A stretch of DNA of 64,000 nucleotides, from assembly GCA_018052735.1 (NCBI GenBank), contig JAGPMT010000005.1:62001-126000 (forward strand), given 5' to 3'. The notes under the pieces were generated by a model. It did not search any database and had not been told where the DNA came from. It worked only from the letters and a program-made list of their open reading frames with translations. The translations under genes and the position numbers were made by a program. This document shows, piece by piece, positions 37,195 to 45,367 of the stretch. Position 1 is the stretch's first letter. Every line of letters begins with the position of its first letter. The stretch is from Phycisphaerae bacterium. Lineage in GTDB: Bacteria; Planctomycetota; Phycisphaerae; Sedimentisphaerales; Anaerohalosphaeraceae.

Positions 37195-37323
37195 ATATGA
37201 CAATTTCCTGCAGATTTAACGGATTATTTCTGATATACCCGTATTTCTAATTATACTAGGATGACCATGATTTATCAACTCGATTTGTCGGAAAGCAGGC
37301 GGTTCAAGAAAGACAGACTAGTC

Positions 37324-38088
37324 TTATTGTCGCGGCTTCTTTGAGCTGCACAAGGGACAGTTTTGCATTGATAGGGGTTTTTCAAGGCGGCTTTGGGCCA
37401 GCAGCTCGTCATCTGTAAAAACAGTCAGAGTGGGACCATCCCTTATAATCCGGCCCTGATTGAGAACAATAGTGCGTGGACATAATTCTATTGCCAAATC
37501 CAGATCATGGGTGGCGATGATTTTTGTATGCTCAAAGGTCTGCAGCAGGGCAATCAGTTCACGCCGGCTTCGAGGATCTAAGCTGGATGACGGCTCATCC
37601 ATAAGCAAAACATCCGGACTCATCGCCAATACCGCGGCAATAGCAGCCCGGCGTTTTTCACCTGCAGACAGTTTATAGGGGGGGCGGTCCTTTAATTGCG
37701 AAATACCCACACGCTCCAAGGCCTTCATTGCAACAGGTATCACTTCCTCTCTGCCAAATCCCAGATTCATTGGTCCAAAAGCAACATCCTCAAATACTGT
37801 CGGCATAAAGAGCTGGTCATCACTATCCTGAAAAACCATTCCGACAGAACGGCGCACAGCAGCACGCGTGCGGGATGTAACCGCCCAGTCCCCTATTTGC
37901 ACCGATCCTTTTGTCGGCAGCAGACAGCCACTAAGATGAAGAAGCAAAGTGGACTTGCCCGCCCCATTGGCTCCAACCAGAGCTACAGATTCCCCATGTG
38001 AAATTCGAAAATTTACCCCCGCCAATCCGATTGTTCCATCCGGATAAACATAATGCAAATCGCAGGCCTGAACAATATGGTGACTCAC
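37324..38088 (-). CDS. cbiO: Energy-coupling factor ATPase for nickel/cobalt uptake
   Basis: ATP-binding subunit of an ECF-type Co/Ni transporter. The 254 residues, from a GTG at 38088 that overlaps the cbiQ stop (GTGA), contain Walker A 'GANGAGKST', Q-loop 'VFQDSDDQLF', signature 'KLSAGEKRR', Walker B 'VLLMDEPSSSLD' and the switch histidine 'IATHDL'. 'FQDSDDQLF' is typical of the ECF A components. A longer frame start at 38199 would lie inside cbiQ. The C-terminus ends with an unusual 'NCPLCSSKKPRQ' that holds a Cys-x-x-Cys pair. Confidence 0.93.
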   Translation of the reverse strand: MSHHIVQACDLHYVYPDGTIGLAGVNFRISHGESVALVGANGAGKSTLLLHLSGCLLPTKGSVQIGDWAVTSRTRAAVRRSVGMVFQDSDDQLFMPTVFEDVAFGPMNLGFGREEVIPVAMKALERVGISQLKDRPPYKLSAGEKRRAAIAAVLAMSPDVLLMDEPSSSLDPRSRRELIALLQTFEHTKIIATHDLDLAIELCPRTIVLNQGRIIRDGPTLTVFTDDELLAQSRLEKPLSMQNCPLCSSKKPRQ

Positions 38089-38894
38089 AGCAGGATTCCT
38101 GTTATCAATTTTCCTAGCTGCATCGGGGGATTTGTAAAACGAAAGAGCATGCAAAGCCCAGTAATACTTAATAAAAACAGCGTGTCGGCGTTTGTCCATC
38201 GCAGTTGTCGGGATAAACGCAGGCTGCCATCAAAGGCCCGACAATACATGGCCTGATAAATACGCTGAGAGCGGGCTGTGGTTCTTAAAAAAAGAGTTCC
38301 CAGCAGCTTTGAAAAAACCGGGATACTTACTGTTTGTTTTAAAGGTGCCCGCAAGTAAAATGCACGCAGCATCCGTCCGCTTTCCTCTGCCAGCACGAAA
38401 CCATACCTGTACAAAAACATCAGCTGCAATACGAATATTTCAGGCACCGCAAGTTTTTCCATGGCTAGACACAGCATATAAAATCCTGTTGTGCCTACAA
38501 GAATAAGGACCATTAGCACGGTAAGACAAAAGCGAAGCATAATAGACGCAAAGGAAACTACTCCGCCTGAGATTTGCAAACATCCAATCTGCAGCAGGAT
38601 CTGACGGTCAAGCAGCGGATTAAAGACCGCAAACATCACGGCAAAGGGGGCTACCCACAGCATTCGCTTGATTAAATACAGCGTCGGCAGGCGGCTTATC
38701 GCCGTTAAAATAATCGGGATCGCCATAAATGACAAAACAGGCATAATTTGGTACTTATCAAAAGACATAACCATTCCAATAAACACACCGGCCGCCAGCA
38801 ATTTTGCGCGCGGATCCAGACGATGAATCCAGCTGTCTCCTGCAGCCAGAGTATCCATATAGCCTAGATTATGAAGAATAGTTTCTGTCTTCAT
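38085..38894 (-). CDS. cbiQ: Energy-coupling factor transmembrane protein CbiQ
   Basis: Transmembrane T component that links the substrate-binding CbiM to the ATPase. In 269 residues, 'SWIHRLDPRAKLLAA' near the N-terminus is the family opening; several hydrophobic helices follow, with the cytoplasmic coupling motifs around 'EESGRMLRAFYLRAP' and 'RSQRIYQAMYCRAFDG' (Arg-Ala-Arg/Gly type). It sits between cbiM and cbiO in the usual order, 79 nt after the cbiM stop, and overlaps cbiO by 4 nt. Confidence 0.9.
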   Translation of the reverse strand: MKTETILHNLGYMDTLAAGDSWIHRLDPRAKLLAAGVFIGMVMSFDKYQIMPVLSFMAIPIILTAISRLPTLYLIKRMLWVAPFAVMFAVFNPLLDRQILLQIGCLQISGGVVSFASIMLRFCLTVLMVLILVGTTGFYMLCLAMEKLAVPEIFVLQLMFLYRYGFVLAEESGRMLRAFYLRAPLKQTVSIPVFSKLLGTLFLRTTARSQRIYQAMYCRAFDGSLRLSRQLRWTNADTLFLLSITGLCMLFRFTNPPMQLGKLITGILL

Positions 38895-38973
38895 TATCTA
38901 TATTATGCTTTTCATACAAAACACTTTCACCGGTTTATATCCGAAAAAGGTATTTATAAAAGATTCCGGAGTT

Positions 38974-40014
38974 TTATATATTTCGTTTTAGACTCGAGGG
39001 TTTAAGTTTCCATTTGAGCAAAAAGCCGATCCCTGCAGACAAAACAAGCGTCGAAACCACCCCAACCAACCCGGAGATGGTTGTTTCGGCACTGACGGCA
39101 GGCCATTTCGGCTCTGTCTGGCTCTTTTCCTCCGGTACTTGCTTGAAGCTGTAATCCGGCAGAAAGGCAGTTTTCTCCTGAATACTGTCTAGTTTGTCGT
39201 AAAGAGGGTGTGCCAACGGCTCCAACTCTTCGCGGCCGGCGGTTTTTAACATTGACCACTCAAGTCCATCGGGGGCAGAAGATGCAAACCAACTTAACAT
39301 TCCCCCGATAATAACCGCAGCCAATATCAATCCCATATATTTGACTGATAATGACGCGTTTTTTGCCTGCGGCTGTATTGTATATATAATCTGCGGATTG
39401 GTTTTTGCGATAAATCTCACAACACCGGCCGTTACAAATCCTTCAACAATTCCTATTGCCAAATGGATAGGCAGCATTGTCATTATGAAAGTTCCAAATG
39501 GCAGTTCTGAAATGCCGGATAAAACCGTCTGCATAACAACGCTGAACGCTCCCAGCTGCAATCCCAAAACCGCAGAAATTATTGATGCCCAGAATAACTT
39601 AGTCTGAGACGGCTGTTGTGCCGCAATCTTTTTATAGATGAAAGGATATGCTACAAAGCATGTCCAAAATCCAAGATTGAAGATATTACATCCCAAGGCC
39701 AAAAGACCTCCATCGGCAAAAAAGAGAGCTTGGATCGTTAAAATAGATGCCATCACCAAAAAGCCAGCCCAAGGTCCCAGCAATATCGCCAAAATCATTC
39801 CGCCGCCTAAATGTCCGCTGGAACCTGTTGCCGGTATTGCAAAATTAATCATCTGCGCTGCAAAAACAAATGCCCCGGTTACTCCCATAAGAGGAATTTT
39901 GCTGTCGTCCAGTTTGGTGCGGATTTGCCTGCAGCTGTATCCGATTAGTCCAGCGGAAATAGCCCAGAAAGTCCCTCCTACTGCCGGTGAAATTAATGCG
40001 TCTGCCATATGCAT
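38974..40014 (-). CDS. cbiM: Nickel/cobalt transporter substrate-binding component, CbiM-CbiN (PDGLE) fusion
   Basis: S component of the metal ECF transporter. The start at 40014 gives Met1-His2 ('MHMADALISPAVG'), the N-terminal group that coordinates the metal in this family, so the start is certain. The CbiM/NikM domain (1-205) includes 'ATGSSGHLGGGMILAILLGPW' and 'ADGGLLALGCNIFNLG'. After a membrane helix comes 'APDGLEW' (about 240-246), the PDGLE signature of CbiN/NikN, and a C-terminal helix. Nickel rather than cobalt is inferred from the nikR gene upstream. It is second in the operon after the porin gene. Confidence 0.93.
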   Translation of the reverse strand: MHMADALISPAVGGTFWAISAGLIGYSCRQIRTKLDDSKIPLMGVTGAFVFAAQMINFAIPATGSSGHLGGGMILAILLGPWAGFLVMASILTIQALFFADGGLLALGCNIFNLGFWTCFVAYPFIYKKIAAQQPSQTKLFWASIISAVLGLQLGAFSVVMQTVLSGISELPFGTFIMTMLPIHLAIGIVEGFVTAGVVRFIAKTNPQIIYTIQPQAKNASLSVKYMGLILAAVIIGGMLSWFASSAPDGLEWSMLKTAGREELEPLAHPLYDKLDSIQEKTAFLPDYSFKQVPEEKSQTEPKWPAVSAETTISGLVGVVSTLVLSAGIGFLLKWKLKPSSLKRNI

Positions 40015-40049
40015 ATCAATTTTCTCCTTTTAAGCAGGTTTGTTACCGC

Positions 40050-41288
40050 TTAAAATGCAATTAAAGCCCGCAACCCCAGCACAATTGCATCGCTTCCAGA
40101 TTTGTCGCCGCCGGGATTGGTAATATATTGAATGGATGGAGTTATCGTCATCCATTTGGTTAGAACTGCGCTGTAATACAATTCTGCTGCGCTTTCATAA
40201 TCCTCTGTGAAGGCAGTATCAGCAGAATCGCTGAATGCCCCATAAGCAAAGCCCAGTCCCAATATATCCTCATTGCGGCCGCAGAACAGACCCTGATACT
40301 GCAGGCCCCCACTGTAAAATTCGGCAATATCATTGCTGCGGCTGGGAGCATATCCAAACCGGAAAAATATGCCTAGTCCCTGCATATCTTCAGGATTTTC
40401 CCTTGTTACCTTCTGATCACAGCTGATATATACGCCTGCATCATCCCGATATTTTTTATCGGAATCCGATTGCAATTTGGGCTGGGGATCATACCAGACA
40501 CCCAGCCGGTAAGCCCCCTGCAAGGGTCCTTTGGGGGAATCTATTTGCGGAGTTATGCCCGTTTCGGCCATATAAATGAAATAATCTTCTTGATGAAATG
40601 CTGTATTAAAGCCAGTTTCTCGCTTATCTGCCTGCGCATCGGCGGTACCGGCTGAAAGATACCAGTTTTCAATCGGATTCCAATATATGATGGCACCCAA
40701 TCCATAATCAGGAAAGGGGATGGTTGGGTTGTTTACTAATGCACTATTAAGAAATTGGGTGTTTTCATCATTGGCATACATATTGCCGTCAAACGACACA
40801 GGACAGCCCCGACATTCAAAACCGCCGGTCATATCAATTTTACCCAAGCGAATCTGCAGCGTATCATCAAAACAGGTTTGCTGGTACCACAATTCGATAA
40901 CGTTAAATGCTTCGCGAGGAGCGAAATCTCCATTTACTCCAAATGCCGAATTCACAGATGTATCATTAATATCCCGCCGAGGCCAAGTACCTTCTGAGTG
41001 CATATAAATCGTGCCGCCCTGTATACCCAGCAGGCGTTCCAGATCGGCGTTCATTTCTAAGTCATAACTTCCGCTCCAGCGGCCCTGTCGCCGGTGAGTG
41101 CTTATTCCCCCCTTGGTGTTGGCCTGATAGATGCTGGTCAAACTGAACGCAAAATCAAGTCCGCTGGATTCCAATGATACAGTGCCATCGGTTAAGGCAC
41201 CCCGCTGCTGCATATGTTCGGAAGGATCGGCCCATACAAATCCTGTCAACAATACCAGCAATAACATGTCTGATTTAATGGATTTCAT
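40050..41288 (-). CDS. OprB-like outer-membrane porin, nickel-locus associated
   Basis: 412 residues from the ATG at 41288, with a signal peptide ('MLLLVLLTGFVWA'). The rest is beta-barrel-like with alternating aromatic residues and the OprB/carbohydrate-porin motif 'LQIRLGKIDMTGGFE', 'YGLGAIIYWNPIENWYLSAGTADAQ' and C-terminal 'LRALIAF' ending in Phe. OprB porins usually pass sugars. Here the gene is first in the ECF nickel transporter operon and its promoter is covered by two palindromes, so I infer nickel or a nickel chelate as the solute. Two cysteines in 'ECRGCP' lie in the barrel and might bind metal. Confidence 0.82.
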   Translation of the reverse strand: MKSIKSDMLLLVLLTGFVWADPSEHMQQRGALTDGTVSLESSGLDFAFSLTSIYQANTKGGISTHRRQGRWSGSYDLEMNADLERLLGIQGGTIYMHSEGTWPRRDINDTSVNSAFGVNGDFAPREAFNVIELWYQQTCFDDTLQIRLGKIDMTGGFECRGCPVSFDGNMYANDENTQFLNSALVNNPTIPFPDYGLGAIIYWNPIENWYLSAGTADAQADKRETGFNTAFHQEDYFIYMAETGITPQIDSPKGPLQGAYRLGVWYDPQPKLQSDSDKKYRDDAGVYISCDQKVTRENPEDMQGLGIFFRFGYAPSRSNDIAEFYSGGLQYQGLFCGRNEDILGLGFAYGAFSDSADTAFTEDYESAAELYYSAVLTKWMTITPSIQYITNPGGDKSGSDAIVLGLRALIAF

Positions 41289-41302
41289 TTTCTTATCCTT
41301 GC

Positions 41303-41355
41303 GCATAAAATTTTATTATTTGTGCTATTAACGCATAAAAATATATTATTTGTGC
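41303..41355. promoter_or_regulatory. Two tandem 23-bp imperfect palindromes, candidate NikR operators
   Basis: Sites at 41303-41325 and 41333-41355 share the form GCATAAA-N9-TTTGTGC, with identical outer arms and a 30-bp repeat distance (three helical turns). The arms are complementary at 6 of 7 positions. They lie between the porin ribosome site and the -35 of its promoter, next to divergent nikR. They differ from the E. coli NikR operator (GTATGA-N16-TCATAC). Confidence 0.6.
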
Positions 41356-41366
41356 TACTGGGTCAA
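41338..41366 (-). promoter_or_regulatory. Predicted promoter of the porin-cbiMQO operon
   Basis: On the minus strand TTGACC (41366-41361) and TATTTT (41343-41338) are 17 nt apart. The -10 and spacer overlap the second candidate operator, so binding there would block RNA polymerase. Confidence 0.55.
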
Positions 41367-41525
41367 GGAATTACTTGAAAAAAAATTAAATTGCCCTAAA
41401 TTTTATTCAGATTGGGCAGAATTTATAAAAACCCCTTTTTTTCAACTGAATTTAATGCTTCTGTCTAGAAAACTAACTGCGGCGTATCAGATGGGATAAA
41501 AGTTTTGTCTTAGCAAGAGGATTTT

Positions 41526-41945
41526 ATGAGCACTATTGAACGAGTCGGGGTTTCGCTGGAAAAAGATCTTTTGGAGCGGTTCGATGCGTTAATCAGCAAA
41601 CAGGGATATACTAACCGTTCGGAGGCCATCCGAGACCTTATTCGGCTGCGTCTATCCGAGGAGCAGCTGGCAAATCCAAATATCGAAGCTGCGGCCGGAG
41701 TTTTTCTTGTTTATGACCATCATGCAGCAAAAGTGGCTGACAAGCTGCTTGACCTGCAGCATGGTCATTTCTTAGAGATTATCGCCTCTACCCATATCCA
41801 TCTTGATCATCATAATTGTCTGGAAGCCATTATCCTCAAAGGCAAAGTCAGCCAAATCGAACAGCTGGCAAGCCGTATGGGAAGCTTAAAAGGTGTCAAG
41901 CTCAGCCGGATTGCCTTAATGACTCCTGTTGGCAAAATTGCCTGA
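41526..41945 (+). CDS. nikR: Nickel-responsive regulator NikR
   Basis: Ribbon-helix-helix repressor with a nickel-binding ACT-like domain. The 139 residues match the family. Residues 1-45 ('ERVGVSLEKDLLERFD' and 'YTNRSEAIRDLIR') form the DNA-binding part. The high-affinity nickel ligands, by spacing with E. coli His76, His87, His89 and Cys95, are His79, His90, His92 and Cys98. The gene is divergent from the porin-cbiMQO operon and separated from it by the tandem palindromes. AGAGGA precedes the ATG. It is convergent with trxB, 15 nt between stops. Confidence 0.95.
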   Translation: MSTIERVGVSLEKDLLERFDALISKQGYTNRSEAIRDLIRLRLSEEQLANPNIEAAAGVFLVYDHHAAKVADKLLDLQHGHFLEIIASTHIHLDHHNCLEAIILKGKVSQIEQLASRMGSLKGVKLSRIALMTPVGKIA

Positions 41946-41960
41946 CAGACAGAGGAGTTT

Positions 41961-42959
41961 TTACCATTCGCCCGGCGTCAGGGCTTCATGGAACGGCTGA
42001 TTCCACCACGCCGCATCGCGAAGATAATGCTTGGACCACATTGCGGCATTAACGCCATCGGCAACCGCGGTTACCAGCTGCATCGCAGCACCGCATCGGC
42101 AGTCCCCTGCCGCAAATACCCCCGGCACCCGCGTTCGAAGATAGGCCGGATCACAGCGGATAAATCCCTGTTCAGTCAAATCCACAAAACCTTTGAGGAA
42201 CTGGGTGTTTGGGACCATGCCAACAAAGATAAAAACGCCGTCGCATTGAAGCTCCTCGGTTTGCCCTGTCTTAACATTTTTCAATATCGCTTTTTCGACC
42301 TTTCCAGTGCCTTCAATAGCCGTCATCACCGTATCCAATCTTAATTCGAGATTGCTGTTAGGCTTGCTGACATATGCCAGCAATTCTTCGACCAGCACTT
42401 TTGTCGCTCGAAACTCCTGCCGACGGTGGACCATATAGACCTTTTTGGCATATTTAGCCAGATGCAGCGTATCTTCAACCGCTGTATTGCCTCCGCCGAC
42501 GGCGACGACAGTTTTATCCTTAAAAAAGGGCGCATCACAAGTACCGCAGTAGCTGACGCCTGTACCGGCTTGTCGGAATTGATCTTCTCCCGGCACGCCT
42601 AGAGCACGATAGGAACTGCCCGGCGAAAGTATAACAACGCGTCCTAAAAAGGTATGTTTGGCAGAAGCAACTGCAATAAGGCCGTCTGGTCTGCGGTTGA
42701 GTGTTTTAACTTCGGTGCTGGTTTTTATCTCAGCCCCGAAGTTTTTGACCTGATTAACCATTTTCATAATCAGGTCGGGGCCGCTGATATTTTCATAGCC
42801 GGGGTAATTTTCGATACGGTCGGTATTGTTGATTTGTCCGCCGGGATAAAACTTATCGATTAAAAGCGTCTTTTGCCGGTCACGTGCTGTATATAAACCG
42901 GCTCCTAATCCGGCCGGACCTGCCCCTACAATGATGCAGTCATAAATGGTTTCTGTCAT
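41961..42959 (-). CDS. trxB: Thioredoxin-disulfide reductase
   Basis: Flavoprotein that reduces thioredoxin with NADPH. The 332 residues include the FAD-binding 'CIIVGAGPAGLGAGLYTAR' at the N-terminus, the redox pair Cys138/Cys141 ('VSYCGTCDAPFF'), the NADPH-binding 'VVAVGGGNTAVEDTLHLAKYA' with 'HRRQEFRA', and the C-terminal FAD motif 'GVFAAGDCR'. The tail after residue 310 is about 20 residues longer than in E. coli. The ATG overlaps the upstream stop by 4 nt (42956-42959), so trxB is the second gene of an operon with a membrane-anchored protein of unknown function. Confidence 0.94.
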   Translation of the reverse strand: MTETIYDCIIVGAGPAGLGAGLYTARDRQKTLLIDKFYPGGQINNTDRIENYPGYENISGPDLIMKMVNQVKNFGAEIKTSTEVKTLNRRPDGLIAVASAKHTFLGRVVILSPGSSYRALGVPGEDQFRQAGTGVSYCGTCDAPFFKDKTVVAVGGGNTAVEDTLHLAKYAKKVYMVHRRQEFRATKVLVEELLAYVSKPNSNLELRLDTVMTAIEGTGKVEKAILKNVKTGQTEELQCDGVFIFVGMVPNTQFLKGFVDLTEQGFIRCDPAYLRTRVPGVFAAGDCRCGAAMQLVTAVADGVNAAMWSKHYLRDAAWWNQPFHEALTPGEW

Positions 42960-44299
42960 TTTACTCTCCGTTTTAAAATCATACCAGAATCCAAATTGAT
43001 GAGCTTATTGACTGTGGCTATCTGGTCTTGCGGCATAGGAAAATCTTCGCCGAAAATAGATTCAATCTGCTGGAGAGTTGCCGCAATCCAAATTCGACCC
43101 CTCTGACGCGGCTGCTGCTCAAATTTTCCAATCAGTCTGCCCTCCGGGTCAAAAAACAGCTCCTCGAAAGAGTTCGGATGATGCAGGAAATCCAGACGGA
43201 CAACAAATGCAGCATTCTGGGATTTTGCCGTCGCCTGTTCTTTTTGAATTTTTTCCACATGCACCGGCACAACCTGACCTGTTGGGGCAAGAACATCCAC
43301 CATTACATCATTATACGTGCTGTCCAGCAACACTGCTGCATACTCGGGCAGGAGAATCTCCGGCAAAATAAAAAAGGATGCAGCCGATATTTTAGGTTTT
43401 TCTATATTGCATTCTACCTGCAGTTTTCCCGCCCCATCGGCCCTGATATCATACGTTTTCGGTGCCGTCATCCCCGGATATTTCAAGATGGTTTTCCAAA
43501 GGTAGTTTTTCTCAGAGGGATTAAGCCACAAGGATGATTCATATCTTACGCCCCGGTTTTCATACTGCCAAACCCGCATCTGGTGCAGCTTCTGGTTATT
43601 CTCATAACAGCGAAAATAGCCGAGGTTTCTTCCCAGCTCATCCCGAATTAGAAATGCCTCCGGCTGTATCGGATTGCTCTTCTGTCCTAAAGCCATAAGG
43701 AATGATTCAAGCAGGGCCAGCCCTTCGTTTAATGCGGCTGGCTTTTTATATTGAATGCCGGCTGCCAACGAACGAAAGATATGTTCTGCGTAGTAGTCAT
43801 CCATCGTACGGGAAACTACCTGGAGTTCAAGCGAACGGCCGAAATCCAATATAGTTGCGCCCATATAGGCACTGCTGTTGAGGCTCGAAACACCACTGAG
43901 AGCCGTAAAGGCCATTTTAACCGGCTCGTTTAAGTATTCAATTTCCTGCAGCGCGGAATTGGCTTCTGCTGCCCGTCTTTGCAGCAACTTGTCTGGCAGC
44001 ACTTCAGGGGTATGAAGATTATAACGCCAGCGGACCTCGATGTCTGCATCGCGGCTGCGAAACCGCCCAATCAAGGTCATCGAATTGTCCATTTCGTAGC
44101 GCCAGACATCCGTACGCTCCCAACCCGGATTGGCAGGCATTGAGACAGACAAGCCCGATCCGGTCAGTACGATCGGTTCCGATAGAACAATTCGCGAACG
44201 GTTTCGGACGATAACATTGGCGATTATTAGTCCGATAACAAAAATGCCCAACAGGACGACCTCGGCCAGCGAATAGCGTTTTACTTTCTCTATATCCAT
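42956..44299 (-). CDS. Membrane-anchored protein of unknown function
   Basis: 447 residues with one N-terminal membrane helix ('VVLLGIFVIGLIIANVIV', about 14-31) and a large soluble domain that should lie outside the cytoplasm. I recognise no family. The soluble part has two internal sections, both beta-rich ('LTGSGLSVSMPANPGWERTDVWRY' and 'ESSLWLNPSEKNYLWKTILKYPG'), and no obvious catalytic motif. It overlaps trxB by 4 nt. A -35/-10 pair at 44308-44336 would start transcription within a few nt of the ATG, so the mRNA may be leaderless. Confidence 0.75.
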   Translation of the reverse strand: MDIEKVKRYSLAEVVLLGIFVIGLIIANVIVRNRSRIVLSEPIVLTGSGLSVSMPANPGWERTDVWRYEMDNSMTLIGRFRSRDADIEVRWRYNLHTPEVLPDKLLQRRAAEANSALQEIEYLNEPVKMAFTALSGVSSLNSSAYMGATILDFGRSLELQVVSRTMDDYYAEHIFRSLAAGIQYKKPAALNEGLALLESFLMALGQKSNPIQPEAFLIRDELGRNLGYFRCYENNQKLHQMRVWQYENRGVRYESSLWLNPSEKNYLWKTILKYPGMTAPKTYDIRADGAGKLQVECNIEKPKISAASFFILPEILLPEYAAVLLDSTYNDVMVDVLAPTGQVVPVHVEKIQKEQATAKSQNAAFVVRLDFLHHPNSFEELFFDPEGRLIGKFEQQPRQRGRIWIAATLQQIESIFGEDFPMPQDQIATVNKLINLDSGMILKRRVK

Positions 44300-44307
44300 A
44301 ATTTCAA

Positions 44308-44336
44308 ATCATACCTTCAAATATCCGATTTTTCAA
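44308..44336 (-). promoter_or_regulatory. Predicted promoter, possibly leaderless, of the unknown protein-trxB operon
   Basis: On the minus strand TTGAAA (44336-44331) and TATGAT (44313-44308) are 17 nt apart. The -10 ends 8 nt before the A of the ATG at 44299, which leaves almost no 5' leader. Confidence 0.55.
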
Positions 44337-44590
44337 CCGACGTGTTGCAAAAACTGATGCGAACGGATGAAAAATCTAACCGCTGATGGCTGCAAAGTCG
44401 ATAGAGGAGTTTAGCATCTTATTGCGAATAAAGAACTTAACTGCAACAAGCCGTTTTTATAGTCAGGTTGGTATTCCATGGAAGTGTATAACTGTTCGGG
44501 AAGCCCTCAAGGTTCTGCTCAAATGAGCCGATTTATGGGAAAAGAGATACCCAAAAAAGATTAGATATGCGATAAAAAAAGGGCTTATTT

Positions 44591-45352
44591 ATGAATTTAG
44601 CGCCGGCATCCTGCAAAGAAGTTCTTTATTTAGATGAGAGAAAGGATTTTTTGCTTCAGGCCATTCAAGAGCAATCACCGGTTATCGCCAGCTATCTATT
44701 CGACGGCAAGTGGCACTTGCTGGAAATGAAAACAATAGGGTTTTCTGAAGATTTTATTACATTTAAGGCGCAAAAGCCATCCGAAAACCTAAAGGCCGAA
44801 CAACCTGTCGGCATATGCATTCATCAGGGATATTTTAAATACTTATTTGACACGGCTGTGCAGGCAGTCAGCAGCGAAGGATATATGCCCCTGATAAAAA
44901 TGGATTTGCCGGACCGTGTTGAGCGGATTCAGCGCCGTATGTATCATCGTCAGCCCGTTCCTGCATCATTAAAGGTCAAAGTCCTTTTTTGGCATCGCGG
45001 CTACTTAGAGGATACCGACGAGCAGCCCGAAGAACTGTACTGGGAAGGCCGGCTGCTGAATCTGTCTGCTGGCGGTGCGCAATTTGAAATTGATGCAAAA
45101 GAAAAAAATAATTTCAGGGCAGGACAGCTTCTTGGAGTTCAGTTCACTCCGATGAGTTATCAGAAACCCTTTCTGCTTGAATCACATGTGCGATATTTGA
45201 AAAACCAGCCTGATCAGACAAGTTTTCGGATTGGGGTAGAATTCTTGGGCTTGGAAGCCAGCCGCGAAGGACGCGAAGTATTAAATCGGCTGCTGGAAGT
45301 TATTGACATTTACAGAACAATGAACAAAGCAGCTCAATCTGTCTCTGCCTGA
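44591..45352 (+). CDS. PilZ-domain protein, YcgR-like
   Basis: Predicted cyclic-di-GMP receptor. The 253 residues split into an N-terminal YcgR-N-like beta domain (about 15-105) and a PilZ domain. The ligand motif RxxxR is at Arg116-Arg120 ('RRMYHRQ') and the (D/N)xSxxG motif at Asn157, Ser159 and Gly162 ('NLSAGG'), so binding should be intact. YcgR proteins brake flagellar motors in enterobacteria; no flagellar genes are in the window, so the output is unknown. A 290-nt gap upstream has no other gene. It is convergent with pabB. Confidence 0.85.
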   Translation: MNLAPASCKEVLYLDERKDFLLQAIQEQSPVIASYLFDGKWHLLEMKTIGFSEDFITFKAQKPSENLKAEQPVGICIHQGYFKYLFDTAVQAVSSEGYMPLIKMDLPDRVERIQRRMYHRQPVPASLKVKVLFWHRGYLEDTDEQPEELYWEGRLLNLSAGGAQFEIDAKEKNNFRAGQLLGVQFTPMSYQKPFLLESHVRYLKNQPDQTSFRIGVEFLGLEASREGREVLNRLLEVIDIYRTMNKAAQSVSA

Positions 45353-45367
45353 CTGTCTGTGCCGGTT

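Noticed and set aside
41303-41355. Direct repeats that could be read as a short CRISPR
   Set aside because: Only two copies with palindromic arms, at a promoter beside nikR; no cas genes. Operators explain them better.
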